Counted from the stretch's first letter, positions 42,196-50,958 are shown. The stretch is DNA of 64,000 nt from a virus (IMGVR_UViG_3300031834_001450:19335-83334); one strand, 5' to 3'. The notes: generated by a model from the letters alone, not told the origin. A program made the numbers and translations.

Positions 42196-42615
42196 TTAAA
42201 GTACTTCTATTTCTTTTTTTTCTTTAAAGGTCATTTTGTTAATATTTATTAAAGGTATACCTGGTATTACTCTAGTATTCTTTAAAAATATTAAATGAAT
42301 AAGATTTTGAATATTTTTATCTGAAATATCATCAATTTGAGATTTATTTGTTTTTACTATTTTTGGAAAAAGATCTTTAATACCTTCTCTAAGCATATCA
42401 ATATAAATTTCCATTACATTATATTCTAAAGAACTTTCACCTCTAGTTAAAAAAATTTTACTATCTAATTCAGGATAATAAAGAGTTTTAGATAATTTAC
42501 GATTTATGAGTTCTTGTTCTCCTTCTTTAAATTGCAATTCTAATTCTTCTATTATTTTTTTAATTTCAATTAATTCTTTTCCTATCTGTTCAATGGATTT
42601 TTCTAAAATATCCAT
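42196..42615 (-). CDS. 139-residue coiled-coil protein
   Basis: The N-terminal half is a strong coiled coil (IGKELIEIKKIIEELELQFK, EGEQELINRKLS). The second half is mixed (EYNVMEIYIDMLREGIKDLF) and ends in EKKEIEVL. A promoter-like motif precedes it. No function recognised. Confidence 0.5.
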   Translation of the reverse strand: MDILEKSIEQIGKELIEIKKIIEELELQFKEGEQELINRKLSKTLYYPELDSKIFLTRGESSLEYNVMEIYIDMLREGIKDLFPKIVKTNKSQIDDISDKNIQNLIHLIFLKNTRVIPGIPLININKMTFKEKKEIEVL

Positions 42616-42636
42616 AATCTTTTCTCCTTGTTTTTT

Positions 42637-42672
42637 TTATATTATATAAAAAAATTTTTAAAATAAAACTTT
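42637..42672 (-). promoter_or_regulatory. Recurrent promoter-like motif (copy 7)
   Basis: Minus strand: GTTTTATTTTAAAAATTTTT then TTATATAATATAAAAA, just upstream of the coiled-coil gene; a diverged copy (GTTTTAT instead of GTTTAAT). Confidence 0.45.
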
Positions 42673-42685
42673 TAAAAAAATTATA

Positions 42686-43243
42686 TTATATACATAATGA
42701 AGTAAAATAAATAAAATTATTTATATTTATATAATCTTCAAATAAAACTCCAATACCTCTATTAGAAGTATCACTTATGAACATTATCCCATTTATTTTA
42801 TATACAATTAAAGAATGTCTACCAGTTTTTTTAGCATTTATTATTCGTAATGTCCCAATAAATTCTGTTTGTGTTAATGACCAAGTAATAAATTCTTCAT
42901 AATTATTAGATCCAATTACATCTATTCCAAATTTTTTAGCAAATAATATTTGAAAAACTCCATCATAAAAACCAAATGATTCTAAAAGATAACTATCTTC
43001 TGGTTTTATCCAATGATTATTTTTACACTTACTAAGAAAAGCAATAACACTATCTTCAATTAAATTTTTGGATATTGCTTCTAACCCAAATGTAATTAAT
43101 TTACAGATAGATCCTATACTTTTTTTAGCTTGTATATCATTAAATTCGAATGCAGTTTTTACTTCTTTTAAAAGGAGATTTTTTGAATCAAATACAAATT
43201 GATTTCTTGTTGCGATACTATTATTTAATTTTATTATATCCAT
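42686..43243 (-). CDS. 185-residue protein, possible papain-like fold
   Basis: The C-terminal part reads KTGRHSLIVYKINGIMFISD followed by TSNRGIGVLFEDYINI. A His, then a strand, then an Asp with Asn resembles the second half of C39-type cysteine peptidases, and a Cys in SIGSICKLITFGLEAI near residue 47 could be the nucleophile. The match is loose. It directly follows the ribonucleotide reductase gene. Confidence 0.35.
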   Translation of the reverse strand: MDIIKLNNSIATRNQFVFDSKNLLLKEVKTAFEFNDIQAKKSIGSICKLITFGLEAISKNLIEDSVIAFLSKCKNNHWIKPEDSYLLESFGFYDGVFQILFAKKFGIDVIGSNNYEEFITWSLTQTEFIGTLRIINAKKTGRHSLIVYKINGIMFISDTSNRGIGVLFEDYININNFIYFTSLCI

Positions 43244-43258
43244 AATTCCTCTTTTCTA

Positions 43259-45268
43259 TTAATTCACAATTTCACGATCAAAATCTCCATTACTAAATTC
43301 TCTTCTTATTGTATGATCATAAATTTGTTTAAATGTTGACATATCACTTACATCTACGAAAAAACCTACTACTCTAGCAATTTTCTTTTTAATTAATTTA
43401 CCACATTTAGCACAAGTCTCTCTATTACCTATAATTACATGTCCATCAACACACTGACAAAAAGTTCCAGTTATTGCAAAATGTTCTAAATTACATTCTA
43501 TTGCATAATTAATAAGTTTTTCAGCTTGTTTAGATGTAATGTGTTCCCCTGTATTTATATGTGATATACCTCCACCAGTTAAACTATTAAGATATTTACC
43601 ATCTATTTCCATTTTTTCCCATATTGTATGCTTTTGATCAGTTAGTGGCACAAATTGATTAGAGTAAATATTGTAAGGAATATTTTTTTCACCAAATAAC
43701 AATTTATCTATTCTTGGTAATCTATGAGACATAGATTCTCCAGGTACTTGTTCAATATTAAAAGTACATCCAATAAAATTTTCATTATTTGAATTTACCT
43801 CATTATTAAAATAATCAAGAAATTCTTTTAATATATCTATATTTTTTAATTGTTTAAATTTATTTTTTAAAATTTCCTCTGCTTCTACATATCCTAATAT
43901 TCCAAGAGTAGAAAACATTCTTTCTAACCGAATCCAACCAATTTGAAGAAATAATTGAGAATGTTTAGAATCTTCTAATAGTTGTTTATGAGAATATAAT
44001 ATTTTTTTAGCATTATTTGTATGTACTTTTATTAATTCAAAAAATTCTTCATATGTTTTACTCATTAATGCAAATCTAGCAAAATTTAATGTTAGTACTC
44101 TATGACTACCAAGAGATATAGATCCACCTGCACCAAAACTATTTGCTTGAGCAGCTAATTCTATCATTTCTATAGAATTAATTAGGCGGCAACAAGATGC
44201 AATTTTATTTCCTTCACTTACAAAAACATTATATCTATAAATATCTTTTTTACAAACAGATTTAAGAAATGATTTATCTTCTATAACCCATTTTCCTTCT
44301 TTATCTCTTTTCTTAGATATATTTAAAGTCGCGATTGGAAAACGATAAGGAATTCCATCATTCATTGGATCCCCTTTATCGAAAAATTCCATAAAAATAT
44401 TTTGTAATTCTAAAATAAAATCTATCACTGTATCTAAATCATATGGATAATATCCATCTTCTTGCATATAATACCAATTATATTCTTCTTTAACAAGTTT
44501 ATTAAGTTTTTCTCTATCAAATAAAGATATATTTGTAAATGGGCATTCAACTCCTCCACTTCTACTTAAAGAATTAAAGCCATGTATTACTTTTTGATAT
44601 TGATTTTTTATATATTTTCTATAAATGGGATCTTGTAAATCTTCTATTTTTTTATTTTCTTTTAATAAAAGTAGATGCGCAATATCAAGAAAAAAAGTTC
44701 CTACTGCAATTGCACCAGCAAGCGCGTTTGACATTTGATGAATAATTTCATTAAGAAGAGAAGTATATGAATCTAATCTTTTAACAGGACTAGAAGGAAG
44801 TTGACCAAAGTTTTTACCCATAGTAACTAATTTACTTGCATCAAAAGCCCAACAATAAGGAACCATAATATTTGTACTATCTGATAAAGCTAAAGTATAA
44901 TCATACATCAAAGATGTTAAATGTTTTGCTTCTTTCTTACCATATATTTCAGCCATTTTACGATAAAGAAATCTATATCCTGTTATTTTTTCAAAAGGAG
45001 TCATAGATTCTTTCATAATTCCTTTTATTGTTTTTGTTCCTTTATTACTATTATCATCCCAACTTTCATCATTCAATTTACCTATTACTAATTTTTCTAT
45101 TTTATCTATAACAGAAAAATCTTCTTTTCTCATCCCGTGTATTTTAAGAATTTGATCTGTAATTACCTCACTTTCTTCTACTTCAATACCATATGTTTTT
45201 ATAAGTTGATTTTGTAAAGATTTATACACTGAATTTATTGCTTGATTTATTGATGATTTTTCAAACAT
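43259..45268 (-). CDS. nrdD: Anaerobic (class III) ribonucleotide reductase
   Basis: The 669-residue protein has class III features: helical core with NALAGAIAVGTFFLD, SRSGGVECPFTN near 235-246, a CCRLINS stretch at 359-365 and the SFGAGGSISLGSHRVLTLNF substrate region. The C-terminus carries a zinc site (CQC ... CAKCG) and the radical-bearing RVVGFF with Gly635. It makes dNTPs from NTPs without oxygen, so host and infection are anaerobic. The nucleotide-binding ATP cone is reduced to the first 50 residues. The activase gene lies 65 bases upstream. Confidence 0.9.
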   Translation of the reverse strand: MFEKSSINQAINSVYKSLQNQLIKTYGIEVEESEVITDQILKIHGMRKEDFSVIDKIEKLVIGKLNDESWDDNSNKGTKTIKGIMKESMTPFEKITGYRFLYRKMAEIYGKKEAKHLTSLMYDYTLALSDSTNIMVPYCWAFDASKLVTMGKNFGQLPSSPVKRLDSYTSLLNEIIHQMSNALAGAIAVGTFFLDIAHLLLLKENKKIEDLQDPIYRKYIKNQYQKVIHGFNSLSRSGGVECPFTNISLFDREKLNKLVKEEYNWYYMQEDGYYPYDLDTVIDFILELQNIFMEFFDKGDPMNDGIPYRFPIATLNISKKRDKEGKWVIEDKSFLKSVCKKDIYRYNVFVSEGNKIASCCRLINSIEMIELAAQANSFGAGGSISLGSHRVLTLNFARFALMSKTYEEFFELIKVHTNNAKKILYSHKQLLEDSKHSQLFLQIGWIRLERMFSTLGILGYVEAEEILKNKFKQLKNIDILKEFLDYFNNEVNSNNENFIGCTFNIEQVPGESMSHRLPRIDKLLFGEKNIPYNIYSNQFVPLTDQKHTIWEKMEIDGKYLNSLTGGGISHINTGEHITSKQAEKLINYAIECNLEHFAITGTFCQCVDGHVIIGNRETCAKCGKLIKKKIARVVGFFVDVSDMSTFKQIYDHTIRREFSNGDFDREIVN

Positions 45269-45333
45269 AAAGGAACTTCCTTATTTTGTTTAATTTATCT
45301 ATAATAGTAGAAATTATTTATACATCTTAAACT

Positions 45334-45876
45334 TTAAAAATACATCCTACCATCACGAGTACAAAGATTAAAAATAGAATTATATATTTTTTGATTTGTA
45401 GAAGCAAGTTGAAAATAATGTTCAGTTTTCATTGGTTCTTGTTTTAATTCTTCTTGATATTCTCCAGTTTTAAGATATGTAAAACCAAGTATATTTTTTC
45501 TTTTTACTTGTTCAATGGAATCTCCAGTATAAAGACAAATATCAAATAAATTACCATAACTTCTTATAAATAATTTTGTAAATGCTGCATTTTTTTCATA
45601 TAAGAAATCTGCTCCTCCTAATACAAGTTTATTTGTATTATTTTTATAACAAAAAGTATATAATTCAGCATATAACTGTTTTACTGTGAATGTTTTAATA
45701 GTAAGATTTAAATTTTCAGGAATTAAATTATAATCATGTAATATAGTATTATGACATCCTTTACAATAGTGATTACATCCAATACAACTAAGATATGCAC
45801 TATAACTATCATTATCAGGATAATCTAACCAAGTACCTGAAAAAGGATATAAAATTTTTATTACTGGGTTAATCAT
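45334..45876 (-). CDS. nrdG: Anaerobic ribonucleotide reductase activase (radical SAM)
   Basis: The 180-residue protein has the radical-SAM motif CIGCNHYCKGCHNTI (CxxxCxxC) after the start VIKILYPFSGTWLDYPDN, and LVLGGADFLYEKN, the G-G-D/E segment that binds SAM. It generates the glycyl radical on NrdD, using electrons probably supplied by a ferredoxin such as that at 39768-39962. Length is close to bacterial NrdG. Confidence 0.88.
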   Translation of the reverse strand: MINPVIKILYPFSGTWLDYPDNDSYSAYLSCIGCNHYCKGCHNTILHDYNLIPENLNLTIKTFTVKQLYAELYTFCYKNNTNKLVLGGADFLYEKNAAFTKLFIRSYGNLFDICLYTGDSIEQVKRKNILGFTYLKTGEYQEELKQEPMKTEHYFQLASTNQKIYNSIFNLCTRDGRMYF

Positions 45877-45903
45877 AGAAGACCTCTTTTAGCTGTAATT
45901 ATA

Positions 45904-46089
45904 CTATCTTTTGATACTTAATAAATTCTTTTTAATAATTTCTAATTCTGCATATATTTCACCTAATTTATAAAGAATAAATGAAATAGTAATAGCGCTA
46001 GTATTATGAACCCCTAATAATTCTATTTGTTTTCTAAGTTCAGAGGATAAAATTTCTGATTTTTTAAAACTATATTCCAATTTATTCAT
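45904..46089 (-). CDS. 61-residue helical protein
   Basis: I use ATG 46089, which overlaps the stop of the DnaC-like gene (ATGAATAA); a start at 46116 would only add a low-complexity tail. The product (MNKLEYSFKKSEILSSELRK, LGEIYAELEIIKKNLLSIKR) is two amphipathic helices. Function unknown. Confidence 0.5.
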   Translation of the reverse strand: MNKLEYSFKKSEILSSELRKQIELLGVHNTSAITISFILYKLGEIYAELEIIKKNLLSIKR

Positions 46090-46810
46090 TTTTATCTTTA
46101 ATATTAATATTATCAAATATTTTACTTACATTATATTGTCTAAGTTCTTTTATAGATTCCGTTAATTGTACAGAAAAAAAGTTACGATCTATAAGTTCAG
46201 AAATAGACTTACCAAAATGTTGTCTTATATTATTTTTATCATAGTTTGAAGTTGTTATTATTTTTGTTTTTGATGCTAGTACTTCACGAAGAAATTGATC
46301 CCATTCTGAAATGATCATTGTTTTATTATTACTTCCCCACATAAGAGATTTTTCTATATCAAAAATATCATCAATTGCTAATAAATCACAATTTTTTAAT
46401 TCTTGAATATCATCATATATTTCTTGTATAAAATTAAATCCTTGAAGTTTCATAAGCTTATCTATTAAAGTACCAGCTAATATTGTTTTAACTTTCATTT
46501 CATTTTTTATTGCTTGTTTACAGATATTATACATTAAAGCACTTTTTTGTGTTGAATGATTTCCATATAAAAATAAATGTATATGATTAAATTCTTTTTT
46601 ATGACAATTATTTGCATAATATTCTATATATAAATATTCTTTATTTGCTTTATCTCCTTTATAATTTTCAAAATTAATATTCCAATAAAATTCTGGAATT
46701 CCACTTTTTTCTAAATTTATATTATATCGTAATTCTTTTTTAAGTTTTAAAGTTTCTTCAGATTCATATGCATAAATTTCTCCATCTTCATTTTTATATT
46801 GTAATGTCAT
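46082..46810 (-). CDS. DnaC-like helicase loader ATPase
   Basis: The 242-residue protein has IPEFYWNINFENYKGD at the start, as DnaC/DnaI loaders do, then a Walker A HLFLYGNHSTQKSALMY, in which the central GxG is replaced by STQ before the Lys-Ser, Walker B DLLAIDDIFD, sensor KTKIITTSNYDKNNI and an arginine-finger region SELIDRNFFSVQL. It would load the DnaB-like helicase encoded at 23468-24850. The unusual P-loop may still bind ATP because Lys-Ser is kept. Confidence 0.72.
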   Translation of the reverse strand: MTLQYKNEDGEIYAYESEETLKLKKELRYNINLEKSGIPEFYWNINFENYKGDKANKEYLYIEYYANNCHKKEFNHIHLFLYGNHSTQKSALMYNICKQAIKNEMKVKTILAGTLIDKLMKLQGFNFIQEIYDDIQELKNCDLLAIDDIFDIEKSLMWGSNNKTMIISEWDQFLREVLASKTKIITTSNYDKNNIRQHFGKSISELIDRNFFSVQLTESIKELRQYNVSKIFDNINIKDKNE

Positions 46811-46811
46811 G

Positions 46812-47411
46812 TTATTTATTGCTCTCTTTTAAATTTCGTTGTTTTATTGATTTAAAATTTTTAAGTCTTATATTTATATTTTGTTGATCTAACCAAAATT
46901 CTTTTCCTTTCGATACTTCTTTTATTTCTAGTGGAGTTAAAAATCCCTGATATAAAAAATCAGCAATTTTTTTATCTTGTTTAATGATAAAATCAGTGTA
47001 AGATTGCATATCACTAACTTTTCCTTCTAAACTTGAAGACATATTATGTAACATTATATAACCAAATTTAGAAATATTTATTTCATCGCAACATAATGCA
47101 ATTATAACTGCAGCACTACAAGCAACATATATATTTGCAATTGTTTTTGCTTTAGTATTCATTATACTTTCAAAAAATTGAATTGCAGTATCAATATCCC
47201 CGCCTAAACTATTTATATTAAAATATATAATTTCTTCTTTTTTTGCAATTCTCAATATTTCAAAAACTTTTCTATATGTAGAAGGCATATCGATATCAGA
47301 ATCAAGATTTATAATATAATTATTTTTACTTTCTATTATAGGAATTCGAATTATGATTTCTTTTGTATCACTATCTTCGATACTAGAAATATCATCAATA
47401 TCATCTTTCAT
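46812..47411 (-). CDS. ClpP-like serine protease
   Basis: The 199-residue protein follows ClpP: YFNINSLGGDIDTAIQFFES (oxyanion region), VACSAAVIIAL with Ser99 as nucleophile, YIMLHNMSSSLEGKVSDM with His122, and the end GKEFWLDQQ, where the acid residue position holds Glu171 instead of the usual Asp. It has an acidic N-terminal extension of about 25 residues. Phage ClpP-like enzymes often mature the prohead, but this one sits among replication genes, so it may cut a regulatory or defence protein. One base separates it from the loader gene. Confidence 0.75.
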   Translation of the reverse strand: MKDDIDDISSIEDSDTKEIIIRIPIIESKNNYIINLDSDIDMPSTYRKVFEILRIAKKEEIIYFNINSLGGDIDTAIQFFESIMNTKAKTIANIYVACSAAVIIALCCDEINISKFGYIMLHNMSSSLEGKVSDMQSYTDFIIKQDKKIADFLYQGFLTPLEIKEVSKGKEFWLDQQNINIRLKNFKSIKQRNLKESNK

Positions 47412-47444
47412 AAATAAAAACCTTAACTTTAATTATTAGTACCA

Positions 47445-47879
47445 TCAATAAGGTTCTATAATAAGATTTAATTCTGAATAAGTATCTAATATTGTTTGTA
47501 TTAAAATAGAAAATTCTTCAATATCTAGATCTGCTTTTGAGGGTACACATGGTATTTCTTGTCCAAAAATAGTTAGCATTTGACAAGGCCATAAATTTTC
47601 CATAATATAAGTATCTAATGCATTAATTGCATATTTATCAAGAGGAATGTTTAGTTTATTTAATATTTGGTTAAGAAGCATAAAATAAGTTCTTATTTGT
47701 TTTGAGGTTTTTGATTCTTTATATGCTTTTTTAAAAACAAAAGAAAATACTTTATTACTTTTAAAAAGATCAAATAGTATTTCTTTTTTTTCTTCTGTCA
47801 TAAAATTTGTCTTAATTGTAATAATATCTTTATCTGGAGTATAATTTATAATTTGACCTAAAAATCGTTCATCACTCAT
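47445..47879 (-). CDS. 144-residue protein, possibly NinB-like
   Basis: The middle YKESKTSKQIRTYFMLLNQI resembles the KRS-x-x-QN-x-x-Y/F-x-x-LL signature of NinB-type recombination proteins and related phage families. The C-terminal part (YIMENLWPCQMLTIFGQEIP) is unrecognised. The resemblance is short, so identity is uncertain. Location next to recombination and loader genes is compatible. Confidence 0.35.
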   Translation of the reverse strand: MSDERFLGQIINYTPDKDIITIKTNFMTEEKKEILFDLFKSNKVFSFVFKKAYKESKTSKQIRTYFMLLNQILNKLNIPLDKYAINALDTYIMENLWPCQMLTIFGQEIPCVPSKADLDIEEFSILIQTILDTYSELNLIIEPY

Positions 47880-47915
47880 TTATTTATTTAATCCAATTAT
47901 TTTAATTTTTCTTAT

Positions 47916-47990
47916 CTATATTAATAGTTTTTTTAATTCTTTTTTAATTTCAGAAATATATTCATTCATTTTTAATGTAAACATTGACAT
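47916..47990 (-). CDS. 24-residue peptide
   Basis: ATG 47990 follows AAAAAGGAGAAAAAGTTT, a strong ribosome site, and the peptide MSMFTLKMNEYISEIKKELK ends KLLI with TAG. It lies just downstream of a promoter-like motif and may be a leader peptide for the 144-residue gene. Short, so uncertain. Confidence 0.4.
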   Translation of the reverse strand: MSMFTLKMNEYISEIKKELKKLLI

Positions 47991-48026
47991 AAACTTTTTC
48001 TCCTTTTTAACTTTTATTTAATTCTT

Positions 48027-48066
48027 ATATTTATAGTATATAAAAAAGATTTAAAAAATTAAACTA
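48027..48066 (-). promoter_or_regulatory. Recurrent promoter-like motif (copy 8)
   Basis: Minus strand: GTTTAATTTTTTAAATCTTT then TTATATACTATAAATA, four bases after the stop of the DHH gene and about 40 bases upstream of the small peptide. Confidence 0.55.
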
Positions 48067-48069
48067 TTT

Positions 48070-49044
48070 TTATATAAGATGTTTTTTCCCCTCTCTAAAC
48101 TGTAAAAATAAATTATAATCTTCTAATAACATACCAGCAGAATTATGATGTCCACCACCACCATATAAAGTAGTTATAATACTCACATCAGTTTCTCCTA
48201 AAGATCTCAATGAAATAGAAGGTTCAAATATACCTTCTTTATCATTATAAGTACTATGCCCAGCAATGTATTTTAATTCTGAAAAATCCTTCAATAATCT
48301 ATTTGCAATAATACTTAGTTTAGAAGATACTTCAAAATATGCATAATTATTACCTTCATTATCTTTTCGTAAAGAAATATTATTTTTTGCTTTTATATAG
48401 AGTTCTTTTTCTTTATCTTCTGCTACTGAAGCTAATTTTATTTCATATAATGTTAAATAAAAATTTTTACCTTTTTTAAATTTTTCAAGTTGATTTTGAA
48501 TAAATTTATCATATTTATCTAAAATATTTGTTGCATACCAGTTTATACTTCCCCATAATATATTATGTAAAGCTTTTCCATCTTTCCATAAAGCCGAATT
48601 TTCTTGCCATAAATCATAAGTATTACATAATTCTACGAACTGATGAATACATTTTGAAGTTCTTTTTCCTTTTGTCAATTCATCAAAAAATATTTTAGTT
48701 CCACATTTTTCAGTAGAATAAAAATAATCTTCTTCTTTTATTACATTTAATAATGTAGTATATGCACTTTGATGATGATCAAAAATATATACTTCTTTAT
48801 TCATTTTAATTAATATTTCATATAATTCTTTAGTTGGTGTGATATCTGTAAAAATTATTAAATTGAATTTATTTAATTTATCTATTTCAAATTGTTCAAT
48901 ATCACTATAATCACAACTCATTATTAAAGAACTTTTAGCAATTGGTTCAATATAATATTTATAAATTATTATACTTCCAATCCCATCTAAATCGGAGTGA
49001 CTGAATAAAGCAATATTTTTATCTTTAAATTTTTCTAAGGACAA
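48070..49044 (-). CDS. DHH/DHHA1 phosphodiesterase (NrnA/RecJ-like)
   Basis: The 324-residue protein has the DHH motifs FSHSDLDGIGSI, TDITPT, and IFDHHQSAYT, and the C-terminal DHHA1 motif YGGGGHHNSAGM near 290. The acidic and His residues bind Mn. Relatives degrade nanoRNA, pAp, c-di-AMP or linear pApA, while RecJ degrades ssDNA. Size and the GGGGHH motif resemble NrnA/GdpP-type enzymes more than RecJ. It could recycle oligonucleotides or remove a signalling nucleotide of a host defence; neither is shown. Confidence 0.78.
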   Translation of the reverse strand: MSLEKFKDKNIALFSHSDLDGIGSIIIYKYYIEPIAKSSLIMSCDYSDIEQFEIDKLNKFNLIIFTDITPTKELYEILIKMNKEVYIFDHHQSAYTTLLNVIKEEDYFYSTEKCGTKIFFDELTKGKRTSKCIHQFVELCNTYDLWQENSALWKDGKALHNILWGSINWYATNILDKYDKFIQNQLEKFKKGKNFYLTLYEIKLASVAEDKEKELYIKAKNNISLRKDNEGNNYAYFEVSSKLSIIANRLLKDFSELKYIAGHSTYNDKEGIFEPSISLRSLGETDVSIITTLYGGGGHHNSAGMLLEDYNLFLQFREGKKHLI

Positions 49045-49082
49045 AATTAAATTTCCTATGAATATTTTTTATATTAGTAAAT

Positions 49083-50243
49083 TTAACATTTTCTTGAAAT
49101 AAGTAATTGTTCTAAAAAATATTCCATTATTATTTTATATAATTTATTTCCTAATACTAAATCTTCACTTTCAGATTCTATACTTGGATTATCATTTACT
49201 TCTATTATATAACAAATATTATTTTTAACTTTTAAATCAACACCATAAAATCCATTACCAATATGTTTAGTTGTTTTTAACGCAGTATTTATTATTTCTA
49301 ATGGAACATTTTTTATTTTAAATGTTTTAACTTCACCCTCTACTTTTTTTAAAGAATCCCAATTTACAATTTGCCAATGATTTTTTACCATAAAATATTT
49401 ACATGCATAAATAACTTTATTATTTAATATTCCTATTCTCCAATCATAATTAGTTTTAATAAATTCTTGCGCGATTATAAGATCAGATTTTTGTAAAAAT
49501 AAAAATATATTTTCATAATATTGTTCTTTATTATTTATTTTTATTACTCCTTGACAAAAAGAACTATCGGGTAATTTTAATACAAAAGGAAAATTAAAAA
49601 GATTTAATACATTATCAATATTATATTTACTTATTATTATTGTTTTAGGTTGTTGTATATTGTGGTATTTTAATAATTCAGTCAAATATACTTTATTTGT
49701 ACATCTAACAATTGATTTAGGGTCATCAATTACAATTATATTATTATTATATGCAAGTTTTGCAATTTTAAAAGTATGATCTTCTATACTTGTTGTTTCT
49801 CTAATAAATAAAGCATCAAATTTATTTAATCTATTTATATCAGCTTTTGAAATTATTTCTACGTTAAATCCAATACTTCTTCCTTGTTCTACAAATTTTT
49901 CAATTGCAGTATTATCTGAAGGAGGTATTTTTTCTTCTTTATTTAAAAGAATTGCTAAATTAAAAGAGTTACTTTTTCTTTTATTTTTATTTTTATTTTT
50001 ATTTATTTTTAATATATTATCTATACTTGGATAAACAATATGATTTCTTGCTAAAGCAATTAATGATACATAATATCCTATAGATTGATACGTATAACTC
50101 TTACAAAAATTAAAAATTATTATTTTTTCATTTTTATTTCTTTCAAAATTAAATAAATAATCTTTAGCTACTATTATTTTAGCAAAAGAAATATTGAATT
50201 TTAATTCATTAATATCTTCAACAACTATATAATTTAACATCAT
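49083..50243 (-). CDS. RLAN plus RimK-like ATP-grasp ligase
   Basis: The 386-residue protein starts with an RLAN-type domain: IIVAKDYLFNFERN, IIFNFCKSYTYQSIGYYVSL followed by IALARNHIVYPSI. The second half is ATP-grasp: FPFVLKLPDSSFCQGVIKIN, LIIAQEFIKTNYDWRIGIL, CKYFMVKNHWQIVNW, GVDLKVKNNICYIIEVNDNP. RimK-type enzymes attach amino acids (often Glu) to a carboxyl end. Bacterial RLAN/ATP-grasp proteins are predicted to make peptide modifications. A phage copy is unusual. The target could be a ribosomal protein, the neighbouring lipoprotein or a small metabolite. Confidence 0.78.
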   Translation of the reverse strand: MMLNYIVVEDINELKFNISFAKIIVAKDYLFNFERNKNEKIIIFNFCKSYTYQSIGYYVSLIALARNHIVYPSIDNILKINKNKNKNKRKSNSFNLAILLNKEEKIPPSDNTAIEKFVEQGRSIGFNVEIISKADINRLNKFDALFIRETTSIEDHTFKIAKLAYNNNIIVIDDPKSIVRCTNKVYLTELLKYHNIQQPKTIIISKYNIDNVLNLFNFPFVLKLPDSSFCQGVIKINNKEQYYENIFLFLQKSDLIIAQEFIKTNYDWRIGILNNKVIYACKYFMVKNHWQIVNWDSLKKVEGEVKTFKIKNVPLEIINTALKTTKHIGNGFYGVDLKVKNNICYIIEVNDNPSIESESEDLVLGNKLYKIIMEYFLEQLLISRKC

Positions 50244-50373
50244 CTATTTTTCATATTTAAACTATCATACCTTCCAAACAAATTTATTAATATCTAATAG
50301 AAATATTAATATAACTCTAAAAAACTTCATAAATTTTTTATATTTTTTTAAAAAAATATAGAATTTTAAAAAA

Positions 50374-50396
50374 AGTTCTGATTATTAATCAGAACT
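50374..50396 (-). terminator. Terminator after the Cys-rich lipoprotein
   Basis: AGTTCTGATT (50374-50383), ATT loop, AATCAGAACT (50387-50396), followed on the minus strand by a run of seven T. It ends the lipoprotein transcript before the ATP-grasp gene. Confidence 0.75.
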
Positions 50397-50453
50397 AATC
50401 TTCTAAAAAATTTCATTTTACTTTTTAATATTACAATTAATTTTGAGAATTAT

Positions 50454-50762
50454 TTAACAACTTTTTTTTGTAAGCTCTGCTTTTTTTATAGATTCAGTTT
50501 TTTTAACTGCATCACAATCTGCAGTACATTTTATTTTTGCTTTAGTACAAGCATTAATTTTTTTCTTATCTTTAGCAGCATCTTTTATACAAGTATTATT
50601 TTTTTTGTCACAATCAACTTTACATGTACCTTTTAATTCTACTTTTGCAGACTCAATTTTTTTTACAGATTCTTTAACATTTACTTCTTTTTGATCAGAT
50701 GAACAAGCAATAAAATTTAAAGCAAACAACAAAATAAGTGAAAAAATTGAAAATTTTTTCAT
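50454..50762 (-). CDS. Cys- and Lys-rich lipoprotein
   Basis: The 102-residue product has a lipoprotein signal (MKKFSIFSLILLFALNFIAC, lipobox FIAC). The mature part is Lys-rich with Cys in CKVDCDKKNNTC, ACTKAKIKCTADC and a terminal Cys, resembling small Cys-repeat lipoproteins of the host. Own terminator and a 196-base upstream gap make it a single-gene unit. Possible roles are superinfection exclusion or envelope modification; none is demonstrated. Confidence 0.6.
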   Translation of the reverse strand: MKKFSIFSLILLFALNFIACSSDQKEVNVKESVKKIESAKVELKGTCKVDCDKKNNTCIKDAAKDKKKINACTKAKIKCTADCDAVKKTESIKKAELTKKSC

Positions 50763-50871
50763 ATAGTCAGTCCTCCATTGGTATTGTTTAATTTTTTAAT
50801 CAAATTATATTATTATTTGAAATACTCTTATTTAAAAAAGTTCCTATCTTCCAAATTAAAAATAATGAGAT

Positions 50872-50900
50872 TTTATTTTATTAGTAAAAAATAAAATAAA
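50872..50900 (-). terminator. AT-only hairpin, possible terminator
   Basis: TTTATTTTATT (50872-50882) pairs with AATAAAATAAA (50890-50900). It lies about 58 bases beyond the stop of the 99-residue gene. AT-only, so weak. Apart from this I see nothing in the gap 50763-50958 except the probable promoter of the lipoprotein. Confidence 0.35.
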
Positions 50901-50958
50901 TTATTTTTAATTTAATTTATCAAAATATTTTATGCTTTCTGATTTTTTTATATAAGTA

